Shown: in pieces, positions 48,742 to 60,434 of the stretch | Layout: each line of letters begins with the position of its first letter | How positions within the stretch are numbered: position 1 is the first letter of the stretch | Origin: Vitellaria paradoxa | Lineage: Eukaryota; Streptophyta; Magnoliopsida; Ericales; Sapotaceae | Direction: 5' to 3' | DNA length: 64,000 nt | Assembly: GCA_019916065.1 (NCBI GenBank) | Contig: CM034241.1 | Span: 20,227,541-20,291,540, forward strand | Notes under the pieces: model-generated | Seen by the model: the letters and a program-made list of their open reading frames with translations, nothing else | Database searches by the model: none | What the model was told of the DNA's origin: nothing | Translations under genes and position numbers: made by a program

Positions 48742-49062
48742 CCTTGGGTGCCCCACCTAGACCCATGGGCGCCCCACCAGAAGTATGGGCGCCCCACCCT
48801 ATAGCAGATGGGCGCCCACAGAGAGCCGATTTTGGGAGGAAAAGCAGGTTCTCAGAGGCCTTTCATCAAATAGTTGGAGACAGCCACCATGGGCGCCCCA
48901 CCTAGACCCATGGGCGCCCCTGTGCTATCTTGGGCGCCCACTCTTCATCAGGTGGGCGCCCACAGAGGGGGAGTCCTAACTGCTATTTTTGGCTATTTCT
49001 TTGAGGACTTCATCAAACACCACAAGCATGGGCGCCCCACCTCAAGCATGGGCGCCCATGGG
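48742..49062 (+). repeat. GGGCGCCC array in Athila 2 5' LTR
   Basis: About eleven units, most as CATGGGCGCCCCACC or full palindromes GTGGGCGCCCAC and CATGGGCGCCCATG. They are spaced irregularly (about 20 bp in clusters, with gaps of ~70-80 bp) and end ~70 bp before the TATA box. Confidence 0.92.
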
Positions 49063-49132
49063 GACTTTTCTAGCACAAGTCAGAAGAATTTTAGAGTGTA
49101 ATTTTACCATTTTACCCCTGAATTTTGTAATG

Positions 49133-49140
49133 ATATAAAA
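49133..49140 (+). promoter_or_regulatory. TATA box of Athila 2 LTR
   Basis: ATATAAAA in GATATAAAAGGG; the same string is at 63977-63988 in the 3' LTR and, inverted, at 43891-43902. Confidence 0.7.
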
Positions 49141-50183
49141 GGGTAGAATTTTGACACTCGGGGGTTCGAAACCTTAAAAACTTTTCTACGTCTTTGTTTT
49201 AAGCATTCTTCCTTAGCATTGCACTAAAAAAATTATGGGTTAGGGTTTTGGATTTTCGCTTTAGATTATTCAAGTTTTGCATGAAGATTACAGTGTAAGT
49301 TATGGTGTTATTTTGGTTTAATTAAAAATTCTCTTTAAGTTCTCTTCACTGTTCTTTATTTTTGCTTCGTAGTATTTAGTCTCTATTGTTTGTGTTAAAT
49401 TAGCTTTTGAAATTACTTCAAATTATTTTGACACACTTCACTTTTGTGTTGATTACGAAACGAATATGTTCTCCTTTTCAAAAAGATTTGCTAATACTTT
49501 CACAATGTTAGGCTAGGGCTTTTTCTTGGTTTTACCTAAGAATGTAACGAAATCGAAGAGTCGAATTAAGATAATTCGAATGGAACGCATTTCTAATATT
49601 TTGAATAAAAACGTACGGATTGTAATTTTAGATTAATTTTTGAAAACGAATCACCCGTGATATAATTGAACTGCATCGAAGTTCAATTCCATGTCCCGGT
49701 GACTTCGAACTTGATTTCAAAACTCTGAATTAACAATCTATGTATGAAAAAGAGTTTTCAACTATTAAATCTTCCGACCTAATATTACAGGTGTAAGAAT
49801 TAGGTTGAGTCAATGAATTGTCCGAATTCTACCTTCGAGAACGTTACAGGATTAGGTTAAAACCAAGTTCGTAATTTTCATATTTTTGGCTTACGTTCAA
49901 TTCACGTAATTCGTTGAGGTTAAGTTCTCAGGTTTTAGTTTTTCGTTTAATTTGAGGTTTCAATTCTCAATTTATCATTTTAAATCCCCAACTTGAAAAC
50001 TTCAAACAAAATTTTATCTTTTCATTTTCAAACTGTGGCAAGCATTTTCGAAATCAAGTTTTCCAAAGATTTAGTCATACCTTGCTCCCTGTGGAAGATG
50101 ACCTAGGACTTACCTAGACTAAACTCAACGACCTCTTATACTTGAGAGTGAGCCACTACCAATTTAGAGAGCAGTCAAGTTTT

Positions 50184-50201
50184 TGGCGCCGTTGCTGGGG
50201 A
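50184..50201 (+). other. Athila 2 primer-binding site (Asp-tRNA type)
   Basis: TGGCGCCGTTGCTGGGGA, six bases after the LTR end. It differs by one base from the TGGCGCCGTTGCCGGGGA site usual in Athila and Tat elements. Confidence 0.88.
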
Positions 50202-50430
50202 GCAACGGTGTGTGTGTGCTGAACTCGGAGAACTTGTGGATGAGAAGACTTGCTGGTGCGGTTGCATTTGGATTTCTAGGTGACATCACTCCTTGTTTCT
50301 TTTCTCTGCATATATCATTATTATTGTTTTTTTTTCTTATTTCTTTTCTTTGGTTTTAGAAGTTTTCTTCTTTTAGATTTTTGAAAAAAAAAAAAAACAC
50401 ACAAACAAACTTAGGATAGTAGTCCACTGC
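50202..50430 (+). other. Athila 2 leader before gag
   Basis: Untranslated leader with T-rich and A-rich runs (50330-50400); no coding sequence. Confidence 0.5.
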
Positions 50431-51818
50431 ATGTTTTTGAGGTCAGGCAAGGTTGTCGAAGTCATTCTAGATCATAGTAACCCTTCCTACATTCCTGAGC
50501 CTTTAGAGCCTCCTTTTAGCTTCACTCATGAACTCCCAATCGTAGACTCAATGGCAAATTTAGAAGGGGATGGAAGTGTCAATGGGGATGATGGAGCCCC
50601 AGAAATTAGGAGGATTAGGGATCACCTTAACTCTGTTAGGCAAACCACACCTTCCTGTATCATTTTGCCTTTGAATAGGGGTAATTTCACCTTAAGACAA
50701 GGAATCATCCAACTCCTACCTAATTTCCATGGTCTTGATTCTGAAAACCCGTATAACCACTTGAGAGAGTTTAGGAAGTGTTTAACACTTGTGTAGACCT
50801 GAATGCTAATAAGGATGTTGTCTAACTCTAACTGTTCCTATTTTCCCTTAAGGACAAAGCCAAACTGTGGCTCAGCTCCCTTCGCCCTTGTTCTATTGGA
50901 ACTTGGTGCGAAATGTAAACCGAGTTTCTAAAGAAGTATTTTCCAACCCAAAAGACTCAACACTATAGGCGACAGATCACCACGTTTTCGTGTAAGTCTA
51001 ATGAGAACTTCTGTCGTGCTTGGGAGAGGTTTAAGGACCTCTTGATGGCTTGTCCTCACCATGGCTTTTAGTCATGGAGGTTAGTGAGTATCTTCCATGA
51101 GTCTTTAACTCCCAGTCTCAAACAACTTGTCTCAACCATGTGCAATGGTACCCTCTTTGACAAGACTGCGGAGGATGCCATGGATTTCTTTGACATGGTA
51201 GCCGAAGACTTAAATGATTGGGAAATTGGACCACCCTCATCTTCTAAACATAGGTATCTTGTACCTAGTCATCAATTAGAGTTGAATGAAAGTGACAATT
51301 TGCAGGCTAGGTTAGCCGCCTTGCAACATAAGCTTGAGTCACTTGAACTGAGGAACAAGGAAAAGTTGGTTGAGAAGAAAGTGGTTTGCGCCACTTGTGA
51401 TCAAATGGGGCATGATACAAATTCGTGCCCCGAATTGCCTTTGCTTAGGGAGATAGCCTATGGTCAAGCTTACATCAACAATGCACCAAAACATCCATTC
51501 CAGAATAAGGGTCAAGGAAATGCTCCTTATACCCAAAGTGGACATGTCCCTTACCAAGGGGGAGGCCAAGCTTCCAATGCTTATCCCCTAAGGTGGAGGA
51601 ACCATCCTGGTTTCTTATGGAGGAATGATAATTCGGGACAACCATTTCAGCAACCACCTCCTTCACCATTACCCCAATTCCAACAGCCCAGTTCTGTTGC
51701 ATACCAACCTCCACATAAGAGACCTATTGAGGATACTCTTAATCAATTTATGCAACAACAACTGAACATCAACAATCAAGTAACTCGGGCTTTGGAGACA
51801 TTAAGGCCAAGTCTCTAA
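50431..51818 (+). pseudogene. Athila 2 gag, frameshifted
   Basis: ATG at 50431 gives MFLRSGK, then a Pro/Glu-rich leader and a capsid-like region. The frame breaks at 50796; readable capsid motifs continue in other frames (KDKAKLWLSSLRP near 50850, FKDLLMACPHHG near 51030). A TAG lies at 51069-51071. From 51084 one frame runs to 51818, with SLTPSLKQLVSTMCNG, AMDFFDMVAEDLNDWE, a zinc knuckle CATCDQMGHDTNSCP (~51390-51435) and a Gln/Pro-rich tail. Gag forms the retrotransposon particle and binds its RNA. At least two indels and a stop prevent a full product, unless some are assembly errors. Confidence 0.85.
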
Positions 51819-52399
51819 GTTGACCCAGGCTATGAGTACCACTCAGAGTAGTAAACTCCCTGCACAACCTTTTCCCAACCCGAAAGGCCAGCAAACATGA
51901 CTGAGTTGTCGACCTCGGGTGCTACCTCACATGAGCAAGTTCAAGCTGTTACCACTTTGCGGAGTGGTAAGATCATTCAAAAGCCGATTGACCCTAGAGC
52001 CAATGTCCTAGTGAAAAGTTGGGTTCAAAGGATAGCGGGGAGGTCGAAAAGATTGAGAGTGGAGAGAAAGGAAAGAGCAGGAGGAAGGGAAAGTGGAGGA
52101 TAAGAAAGAGAATGGAGAGGTTGAAAAAGAGAGTGAAGAGGAAGCTAGTGAGGGGCCATTGGTTAGGCCAATAGACCATCCTGTTGAGCACATGCCTAGA
52201 CCACCTTTTCCCCAGAGATTAGCAAAGGGCAAGAATGAGATGTTGAACTCAGAAATTTATGAGATGTTCAAACAAGTGAGAATCAACATCCCGTTACTTG
52301 AGGCTATCAAGCAAACCCTTCTTATGCTAAGTTTCTCAAGGATATGTGCACTGTGAAGAGGAGGCTCAATGTCAAGGAAAAACTTTCTTGACAGAACAA
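51819..52399 (+). pseudogene. Athila 2 gag-pol linker, degraded
   Basis: Contains TTLRSGK (51950-51970), the repeated 'LRSGK' box that opens the pol part in Athila elements. A Glu/Lys/Gly-rich low-complexity stretch (52030-52160) follows, then PPFPQRLAKGK and IYEMFKQVRINIPLLEAIKQ. Frame changes occur near 52095 and 52320. Confidence 0.65.
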
Positions 52400-55300
52400 G
52401 CTAGTGCCATAATCCAGCGGGACCCCCTAAGTATAAGGATCCAGGGTGTCCAACCATTTCCTGCATCATAGGAAATCACATTGTGGACAGAGCTCTACTG
52501 GACTTAGGTGCTAGTGTCAACCTATTGCCTTACACTGTTTATCAGCAACTAGGCTTAGGTGAGCTAAAACCCCAGAGTGACATTGCAATTGGCTGACCGT
52601 TCAGTCAAAATGCCTAGGGGTATGGTAGAGGATGTACTAGTCCAAGTAGACAAGTTCTACTTTCCAGTTGATTTCATAGTTTTGGACACTCAACCCATTC
52701 CAAACCCTACCCAATCCATTCCGGTAATCCTTGGTAGACCCTTTCTTGCTACGTCGAATGCGGTGATCAATTGTAGAAGTGGGGTAATGAAACTTTCTTT
52801 TGGGAATATGACCATGGAGATGAATATCTTTCAGGTAGGAAAGCAAATGGGAGAGTGTGAGGATATTAGGAGGTGGATGTGATCCATGCCTTGAGTGAGG
52901 AGTACTTTGAGAAGTCTTATTTGGAGGACCCTTTGGAGCGTGCTTTAGTGAGGAGTGAGAGATGTGCAGTGTTGGATGGAGAGAATTGCATGCATGCTGG
53001 AGAGTTGATAGATGAGACTGAGAATGTCATCAGTTAGTGGTTGGGTACCAATTTTTGAGTCTTTGGAGCCTTCCTTGATTAAGCCCAAACCATCAATTGA
53101 GTGTCCCCCTTGCCTTCTAGGAAACCATTACCGAGTGAACTTAAGTATGCATTCCTAGGGGAGGGTGAGACATTTCCGTAGTAGTGTCAGCAAGTTTGGA
53201 GAAAGCACAGGAAGTGAGATTGTTAGCATGTTGAGTGCCCACCGTCGAGCTAGGTTGGACTGTGGGGATCTTCAAGGTATCAGCCCTTAGTATGTTCTCA
53301 TCATATATACCTCGAAGATGATGCTAAGCCGGTGAGGCAAATGCAAAGACGGCTAAATCCTAATATGAAGGAAGTTGTAAAAGGGAGGTGCTTAAGTTGC
53401 TTGATGCGGGTATCATTTACCCCATCTCTGATTCGAAGTGGGTGAGTCTACTCAGGTTGTTCCTAAGAAGTCGGTGTCACTGTGGTTGAGAATGAGAAAG
53501 GTGAGTTAGTGCCTCAACGCACCCAAACTGGGTGGCGTATGTGCATTGACTATAGCGCTTGAATGCGGTGACTCGGAAAGACCATTTTCCATTTCCCTTT
53601 CTAGACCAGGTGCTTGAGAGTAGCGGGGAAGTCTTTCTATTGCTTCCTAGATGGGTATTCAGGATATAATCAGGTTGAGATGGCTAGAGGACCAAGAGAA
53701 GACCACTTTCACATGTCCATTCGGCACATTTGCTATACACATGCCGTTTGGGTTATGTAACGCACCTACGACTTTTCAAAGGTGTGTGATGAGCATTTTC
53801 AGTGACATGGTCGAGTAGTTCTTGGAGGTGTTCATGGATGATTTCTCCATCTATGGAGATACATTTGATGAGTGCTTGTCCAACCTTGAAAAGGTGTTAG
53901 CATTGTGAGGAGAGTAATTTGGTGCTGAACTGGGAAAAGTGCCATTTCATGGTACAACAAGGGATAGTTTTGGGGCATATAGTATCATGTCGGGGGATTG
54001 AGGTTGAAAAGCAAAAGTAGAGTTGATTCAAAATTTGCCTACCCTAGATGTGTGAAAGACGTGAGATCATTCCTTGGCCATGCCGGTTTCTATCGGCGAT
54101 TCATCCAGTCTTTTAGTTCTATTGTCCGGTCCTTATTTATTGTTATCCAATGATGTTCCTTTTGAGTGGACAACCTCATGCCAAGAGGCGTTTGACAAAC
54201 TTAAACACCTACTCACCACTACACCAATTGTCCAAAGCCCGGACTGGTCTTTACCATTGAGCTTATGTGTGATGCGAGTGATTTGCAGTGGGAGCCGTTT
54301 TAGGGGGCAAGGAGAGAGGGGAAGCCTTTCTCAGTTACTATGCTAGTAAGACTCTTAATGAAGCTCAAGTGAATTATACCACTACGGAAAAGGAGCTTCT
54401 AGCAGTAGTATTTGCCCTTGACAAGTTTAGGTCATACTTGGTGGGATCTCATGTCACAGTTTTCACTGACCACGTAGCCTTGAAATATCTTCTTGCCAAG
54501 AAAGAGGCCAAGCCTCGTCTGATTAGATGGATGCTACTCCTCCAAGAGTTTGATTTGGAGATTAAAGATAAGAAAGGAGTAGAGAACGTGGTGGCTGACC
54601 ACTTGTCACGCTTGCCACTTCATCTGTCTGACTCGAGTGACCACCCAATTAACGAACATTTCCTGATGAGCACATCATGCACATAAGCACTACTTCTCTT
54701 GATCATCTTCCTTGGTATGCAGACATTGCTAACTTTTTAGTGACCGGCCAGATGCCTTCCCATTGGGCGAAGGTTGACAGAGTTAAGTTCTTACGCAATG
54801 TGCGTAGCTTCTTTTGGGATGAGCCTTACCTTTACAAGTATTGCTCTGACCAAATTGTGAGACGATGCATTCCGATAGTGAGATTTCCAGTGTCATTGAG
54901 ATTTATCATGCCTTGACTTGTGGGGTCACTTCTCTGCCAAGAAAACTATCGCTAAGATTCTTCAAAGCGGATTTTATTGGCCCTCGATGTTCAATGATGT
55001 GCATAACTTCTGTTTGAGGTGTGACTGATGCCAATGATTAGGAGCCCTTTCCAAATGAAATAAAATGCCCCAAAATCTTGTCATCATCTTGGAAATCTTT
55101 GATTGTTAGGGGATAGACTTCATGGGCCCATTTTCTATATCGTTTGGTTTTGAGTATATTTTGGCCATAGATTATGTTTCTAAATGGGTAGAAGCCATTG
55201 CCACTCACACCAATGAACATCATGTGGTGGTAAAGTTCTTGAAGGAGTATATCTTTTCACGTTTTGGGATGCCCCGGGCTATCATTAGTGATAGTGGTAA

Positions 55301-55960
55301 GCATTTTTGCAATCGGCCCGTAGGTATCTTAATGCGTAGATATGGTGTGACTCATAAGGTGGGGACTCCCTATCATCCCCAAAATAGTGGCCAGGTTGAG
55401 TTGGCAAATAGCGAGATCAAAGGCATTCTTGAGAAAACGGTTAACCTCACACGTAAAGATTGGTCTTTGCGGCTAGTCGATGCGTTGTGGGCGTATCGTA
55501 CGGCTTATAAGACTATTCTAGGCATGTCTCCTATCGTCTTGTTTATGGCAAGGCTTGCCATCTACCCGTTGAGATGGATCATCGAGCCTACTGGGCAATC
55601 TGGCAATTCAATGAAAGTCTAGATGATGCCGGCACTCTTAGAAGCTTCAACTGAATGAACTTGATGAATTGCGAAATGATGCTTTCGAGAATGCAAAGAT
55701 TGCCAAGGCTAAAATGAAGGATTTACATGATAGACACATCCTTAGGAAATCCTTTCAAGTGGGCCAAAGAGTCTTGTTGTACAACTCTAGGTTACATCTT
55801 TTCCCCAAGAAGCTAAGGTCTCGATGGTCGGGTCCCTTTGTCATCACTTCCATTCCAGAGCATGGTGTGTGAGAGGTGCATAACCCGCAACAACACTATT
55901 TTCAAATGAATGGCCATCGTCTCAAGCCATATTGGAGAGTTTCGTGGCTGAGATCGAGAC
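52400..55960 (+). pseudogene. Athila 2 pol (protease, RT, RNase H, integrase), frameshifted
   Basis: Protease: DLGASVNLLPYTVYQQLGLG with the active-site Asp codon at 52501, then VILGRPFLATSNAVINC. Reverse transcriptase: MCIDY near 53536, FGTFAIHMPFGLCNAPTTFQ near 53720, FMDDFSIYGDTFDECLSNL with FMDD at 53831-53842. RNase H: 54280-54640 ([41 protein letters not shown]). Integrase: zinc region 54920-55035, catalytic core from 55122 with Asp at 55170, Asp at 55290 and Glu at 55398, i.e. D-D35-E; C-terminal part to ~55960. Frame changes near 52570, 52880, 53390-53580, 53660-53690, 53905, 54280, 54915 and 55620 and several stops break it. The domain order (RT-RNase H-integrase) is Ty3 type. Confidence 0.9.
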
Positions 55961-56970
55961 GTGGGAGTTAACTGACCCACTTCCTTTCGAATGAAAGTCT
56001 AGAGCCTGAGTTTGTAAATAGTGGTTTGTTTCCTTTTGTTCTGTTTGGTTTGTTGGTTTTGTTTTAGGTTTGAGAATTCTTGTTTTGAAGTTTGGTATGA
56101 ATGAGTTTAGATTTGCGTCTTGAGTTGTTCTTGTCCATACTTTGGTATGTTTAAAAAAAAAAAATAAACTTTTCTGCTGTTCCAGCCCAAGTGGGGCACC
56201 CCACCTATAGCATGGGCACCCGTGTCCCCTGATGGGTGCCCCCACATTCCCACATGGGCACCCAAGCTTGCATGTGCCTCTTTAAAAGGTCATGTGACCT
56301 TCAATTTTCTACTTCCTCCTAATTTCAGCACACATTTGGTTATTCCAGCACATGTCACCTGTGCCCAAGTTCCTCTTCTCCACCCGTGAGCTTCCCCCTT
56401 CCACACTCTTGGTCTCCATGTTCCTTCTTCCATCTATGTTGGTTTTCTACTTCTTTTGGTCGTGCTAGGCTGTTTTTAACAGCTTGTTCCTTCTTTTGTG
56501 AGTATGTGTTTAATGGTGGAAGTAATGGCTTTTTTCCTTTTGAAGGTAAGTTGGGGATCCATTGTTTGGTGCATGGGCTGTGAGTTTTGGCTTTAGTTTC
56601 AGTTCATTTACTGATTTTTGAGTTGATTTGCTGATTTTGGGAGGTTTGGACATGGAGTTGTTTCTTATGAAAAGTGTGTTAGCAAGGTGCCCACCAAGTG
56701 TTTGAGTAAATGCCCAAGTCGGGTAGAGATTGTTATTTGAAGTTGTGATTTTAGTTTCATGCTCTTGGGTGGAACAAGGTTGTTTTTAAAGGTGGGGACT
56801 TGATTTTTGAGGTGTGTGTAAGTGGAACCAACGTGAGCCTACCAAGTGTTCGATATTTTGCCAATCTTAAGTGGTGAGTCTACTTTGTTGGGCATTTGTG
56901 AGGAATATTCTTTGTTGGTTTGGACACTTGAGATTGTTGTGGAGATTGTGTATTGGGCTATCTTTTTGCT
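55961..56970 (+). other. Athila 2 spacer between pol and ORF3, promoter-like module
   Basis: About 1 kb without a supported gene. A GGGCACCC array (56192-56268) is followed at once by TTTAAAAGG (56281-56289), the same array-then-TATA order as in the LTR. An A-run lies at 56152-56165. It could be an internal promoter or an intron region supplying ORF3 mRNA (inference). Confidence 0.5.
56192..56268 (+). repeat. GGGCACCC array ahead of ORF3
   Basis: Four units: GTGGGGCACCCCACC, CATGGGCACCCG, GATGGGTGCCCCC, CATGGGCACCCA, spaced about 20-25 bp. Confidence 0.8.
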
Positions 56971-57675
56971 ATGCCACGGTCAAGGAAACAAGCCCGTAAG
57001 GAGAACTTTGGTGGAACTTCTCGCGCTGCTCGTTCTAAGAGGCGGCATGATCGTGCACCACCTACTTCTTCTTCATCTGAGCAAGAAGAGGTTGAGCTTT
57101 CTGAGGAGGCTGCTGCCTCTTCATCTGACAATGTTTCCTCCACCACTCCTGAAAATTCAAGCTCTGAAGATGTAATGGACAGAGACGAGGATGATTTGCT
57201 TTTTGATCATACTTGATTTAGAAATCAGAGCCGCCAAGCATGGTTTGATAATTATTGGAGCCACAAACCCATGTTGTGTGAATGGGACATTCGGTTGACC
57301 GATTTTCCTGATCTTCACACTACCCTCATTGGACGTGGTTGGGTCAGAGCGATGACTTTCCGTGCCTCAGCTGATCCCATGCTCGTGCGGGAGTTCTATT
57401 CTAATGTCAAAGTTTATCCTTCCGGGGCGGGGGTTTCACAAATTCTTGTGCGGGTTTGGGGGCGGCGTCTTCATTTCAAAGCATCTACTATTGCTTCCTT
57501 TCTAGATATTCCACAGGTGGCTGACCCTGGGTACCCTTTCCCAGAGGATTCTCGCCCTTCCCGTGACATGTTGACTAGAGCTTTGTCTGATGGTGCTCAT
57601 AGGACTTAGGGTCCTATTCCACAGTTTTCCAAAAAGAACTTGAGTTCTTTCTACCGTGTTCTTCATGAACTGTCT
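56971..57675 (+). pseudogene. Athila 2 ORF3, N-terminal part
   Basis: ATG at 56971. A basic start (MPRSRKQARKENFGG, a possible nuclear signal) is followed by a Ser/Glu-rich acidic stretch. Past an in-frame TGA at 57214-57216 the frame continues with a domain holding RGWVRAMTF, VREFYSNVKVYPSG, VRVWGRRLHF and IASFLDIPQ. This resembles the 'putative plant transposon protein' domain found in the ORF after pol in Athila/Tat elements (PF20167-like). A TAG lies at 57607-57609, and the frame then runs on to the solo LTR at 57676. ORF3 is in the env position; no signal peptide or transmembrane segment is seen. Confidence 0.75.
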
Positions 57676-59287
57676 TGTCACGCCTTAGATCTCGTGACCC
57701 GAGGGGTGAGTGATAAACACACATAACTTGCACTAATATAACCAATCCCATAATCAGAGCAACGCAATATAAGCTAGTGAGCCTAAGACATAAGATAGAA
57801 TAACATAAGTTTAACCTTGACTATTGCCATGTCACCAACCACAATACACCATTCCCAAATTACATAACTTAGGCTTTATGGCCATTACAACCAAATTGAA
57901 AGAGTTCATAAATGTACAACGTTGCAATTCCTAAAAGAAATTTAAACTAGATGACCAAGAGCTTTGATAAGCTTGGTAGGGCTCATGCATAACCTCCTAG
58001 TCCCAACACATCAACCCACTTGATTGTTATTACTTGTACCTGCATCAAATTCTGTAGGATGTGAGCACGGGTCCACTTGTGCCCACAAGTCTCAAATAAA
58101 CATATATGATATGTATTCCACACATGCAAGCATTTTATGATGTATCTAGTTACCACCTATACTCTAAAATCAAAATCATTCATTGACATCACCAATTTAG
58201 ACTATGTACCTTCATACACAACAATATTGTAAAAAGAAATTCAATTCCAACCCATACTTAATCCTTGAATTCTCATTCTTAAGTCTCAAATCACATTTCA
58301 ATTCACTTTTTAATGTTTAATCAAAATTGATCACATAACCATATTTACAACATCTATTGACATTCAACAACATCACAATGTAACATTCAATTCCAAATAA
58401 TCTTCATTATTAAATTTCTCAACATTACATCTAATCACATTCCCTACCACAATGTTAGAAATTCAACATTTAATCATGTATTCACATCCACATCATCACT
58501 TTCCATCAATCCATCACACAATCATAGTCACACAAATCATCGGAGGTTGGGTGTATACACAACACCGTCTTTTATGGGTCCAGACCCAACAGAAACGGCA
58601 AACCAAACACCATCGTTTAGGATCACAATCCAAGGTCACGGGTAACCCATACACTCACAATGTTGTGGGCTACTAACCCACTGGCATTGACACCAAACCC
58701 TGCGTAGGTTCTGGGACTCTCAATCCGAGGGTAATCTCAAACCCTTCCTATTTACCACACCCCACCACGGCCCCCGTCACACAAACAATCATTCATCATA
58801 TCACATCTCATCATTCACAAGTCCACATTCAACATCATATACTTTTCCACAACACAAATCACATTCCGGTTCATCCCAGGATTCATTACATAACAACATT
58901 TATTAAGCATCAAACATTTAACATCTTTCATTGTTATGAACATGAGTTCCCTTTGCCAAATCACAATTCATTAAAGCAATCACAAGTTCATACACTTCAA
59001 CATTTAGTTTACATTAAGGCATATTCACAATTCTATTTGATTAAGACCCTTATCTCAAAGTAGGCTTCCAATTCATTTCATTCATGGTAGCAAGCATTCC
59101 CTTTACAAGCTTAATCCCATAGGTTTAAGATAATCAACCCTTAATCACTTTTAAGAGCTCATTTCCATTTTAAAATCCATACAATTAATCAAATAAAAGT
59201 CTCACATACAAACATATTCCTAACACCTTCATAATCCTAAGGTAGGAAGTCAAGTTAAGAAAAATCAGGAAAGGTGTTCTGGTCTCT

Positions 59288-59405
59288 GTGGGCACCCCTC
59301 CAAAAGTTCATGGGCACCCCTGAGGGGTCATGGGCGCCCCACATAAGATCATGGGTGCCCCTCAAGGGTCATGGGTGCCCCACCAAAACCCATGGGCGCC
59401 CCTCT
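59288..59405 (-). repeat. GGGCGCCC array (distal) in solo LTR A copy 3
   Basis: Six units such as CATGGGCGCCCCAC, CATGGGTGCCCC and CATGGGCACCCC. In this copy they resemble the Athila-type CATGGGCGCCCC form more than the TTGGGCGCCCAAG form of copies 1 and 2. Confidence 0.85.
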
Positions 59406-60174
59406 GTTGTCCAGAAAGCTACTTTGCTCGGGTTCAAGCTCTAAGCCATGTTTTTAGGTTCCAAACTTTACCCAATCCAATATCTAACCTAATACCTTAT
59501 TTTCTTGAGTTGTCTAGGACCTAGAAGACTCCAAAAAGTCCACCAAAACAAATTTTAATCCATTCATTTCTTCAATACAAAAATCTTGCTCCAACTTATA
59601 CATATATGTACACACAACCATTCATCCACACAAACTCCACTTCCAAGGTTTCCAAATCTTAAATAAATTTCATAGAAGTGTTTAATAGCTCAAATACATC
59701 TCATATATGCTAAAAAGAGACTAGAAATCCCTACCTTGAGTGGTAAAAAGATAGATCAAAATGGAGGTGTCTTGAGCTTCCAAACCCTCAAACTTTGATG
59801 AGGTCAATCTCCTCCCTCCTTGATCAAAACTACAAACAAATTATATAGGGAGGTTTCTTAAGGTCCTAATTTCAACTTTGCAAAAGGAATTTGAATTCTA
59901 CGGAGATTTGGAAAACCTACCTTTGAAAACCCAACCGGTTCTTCCTTTGCTCTTCCTCTTTGCTTCAACCGAACCCTCTCTCTTTCAAGTCATTTCTCTC
60001 TCTCTCTTGCATCAAATCAATCTAATATATATATATATATATAACAATATTTTTAATCCCCAAACAGTAATCCTCAGTCTCCCCTCACCCCTAGCTTGTC
60101 ATAGGTGTCAATAGGGTTAAGTCTCAGCCTTCCAACCAGGGAACACCCTTTTGCTAATTTTCTGCATAAGTAGG

Positions 60175-60262
60175 GCGCCCGTCATGGACCATGGGCACCC
60201 GTCCTAGACCCATGGGGCCCCTCCTCTACCTTGGGCGCCCTCCTCTACCTGGGCGCCCCTCT
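60175..60262 (-). repeat. GGGCGCCC array (proximal) in solo LTR A copy 3
   Basis: Five units (AGGGCGCCCG, ATGGGCACCCG, TTGGGCGCCC, CTGGGCGCCCC and one lacking a base), upstream of the TA-repeat in LTR orientation. Confidence 0.82.
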
Positions 60263-60434
60263 GTATGCCCACGAGTCAAAATGTTGACTTTTGAGCTATT
60301 TTGCCAATTCTTCCAAAATCCACACCCTAAGTCATCTTTAATAACTAAACTCACTTAATTAACATACTAACATGCCCAAAACATGTTAAAACCATCAAAT
60401 TATATTAAATGAAAATTCGGGGTATTACATATCT

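Larger units (their letters stand above)
48539..50177 (+). repeat. Athila 2 5' LTR
   Basis: TGATTGAGAACA to GAGCAGTCA, 1639 bp. Contains the palindrome array (48742-49062) and TATA box (49133-49140); the likely transcript start lies ~30 bp after the TATA box. Confidence 0.92.
57676..60429 (-). mobile_element. Solo LTR of family A, copy 3
   Basis: 2754 bp, minus orientation; the plus strand runs TGTCACGCC to GGGTATTACA. Flanks are TGTCT (57671-57675) and TATCT (60430-60434), a 5-bp duplication with one mismatch. Removing the LTR and one flank rejoins ORF3 in frame. A TA-repeat TATA region (60025-60041) and both palindrome arrays are present. It is the youngest datable insertion in this window, since it sits in the young Athila element. 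Confidence 0.88.

Noticed and set aside
48785..49101. Overlapping open frames with repeated MGAPP/WAPH peptides (also at 63586-63939 and 59330-59524)
   Set aside because: They are translations of the GGGCGCCC arrays in noncoding LTR U3 sequence, present in several frames and on both strands; no start context or conserved protein domain.
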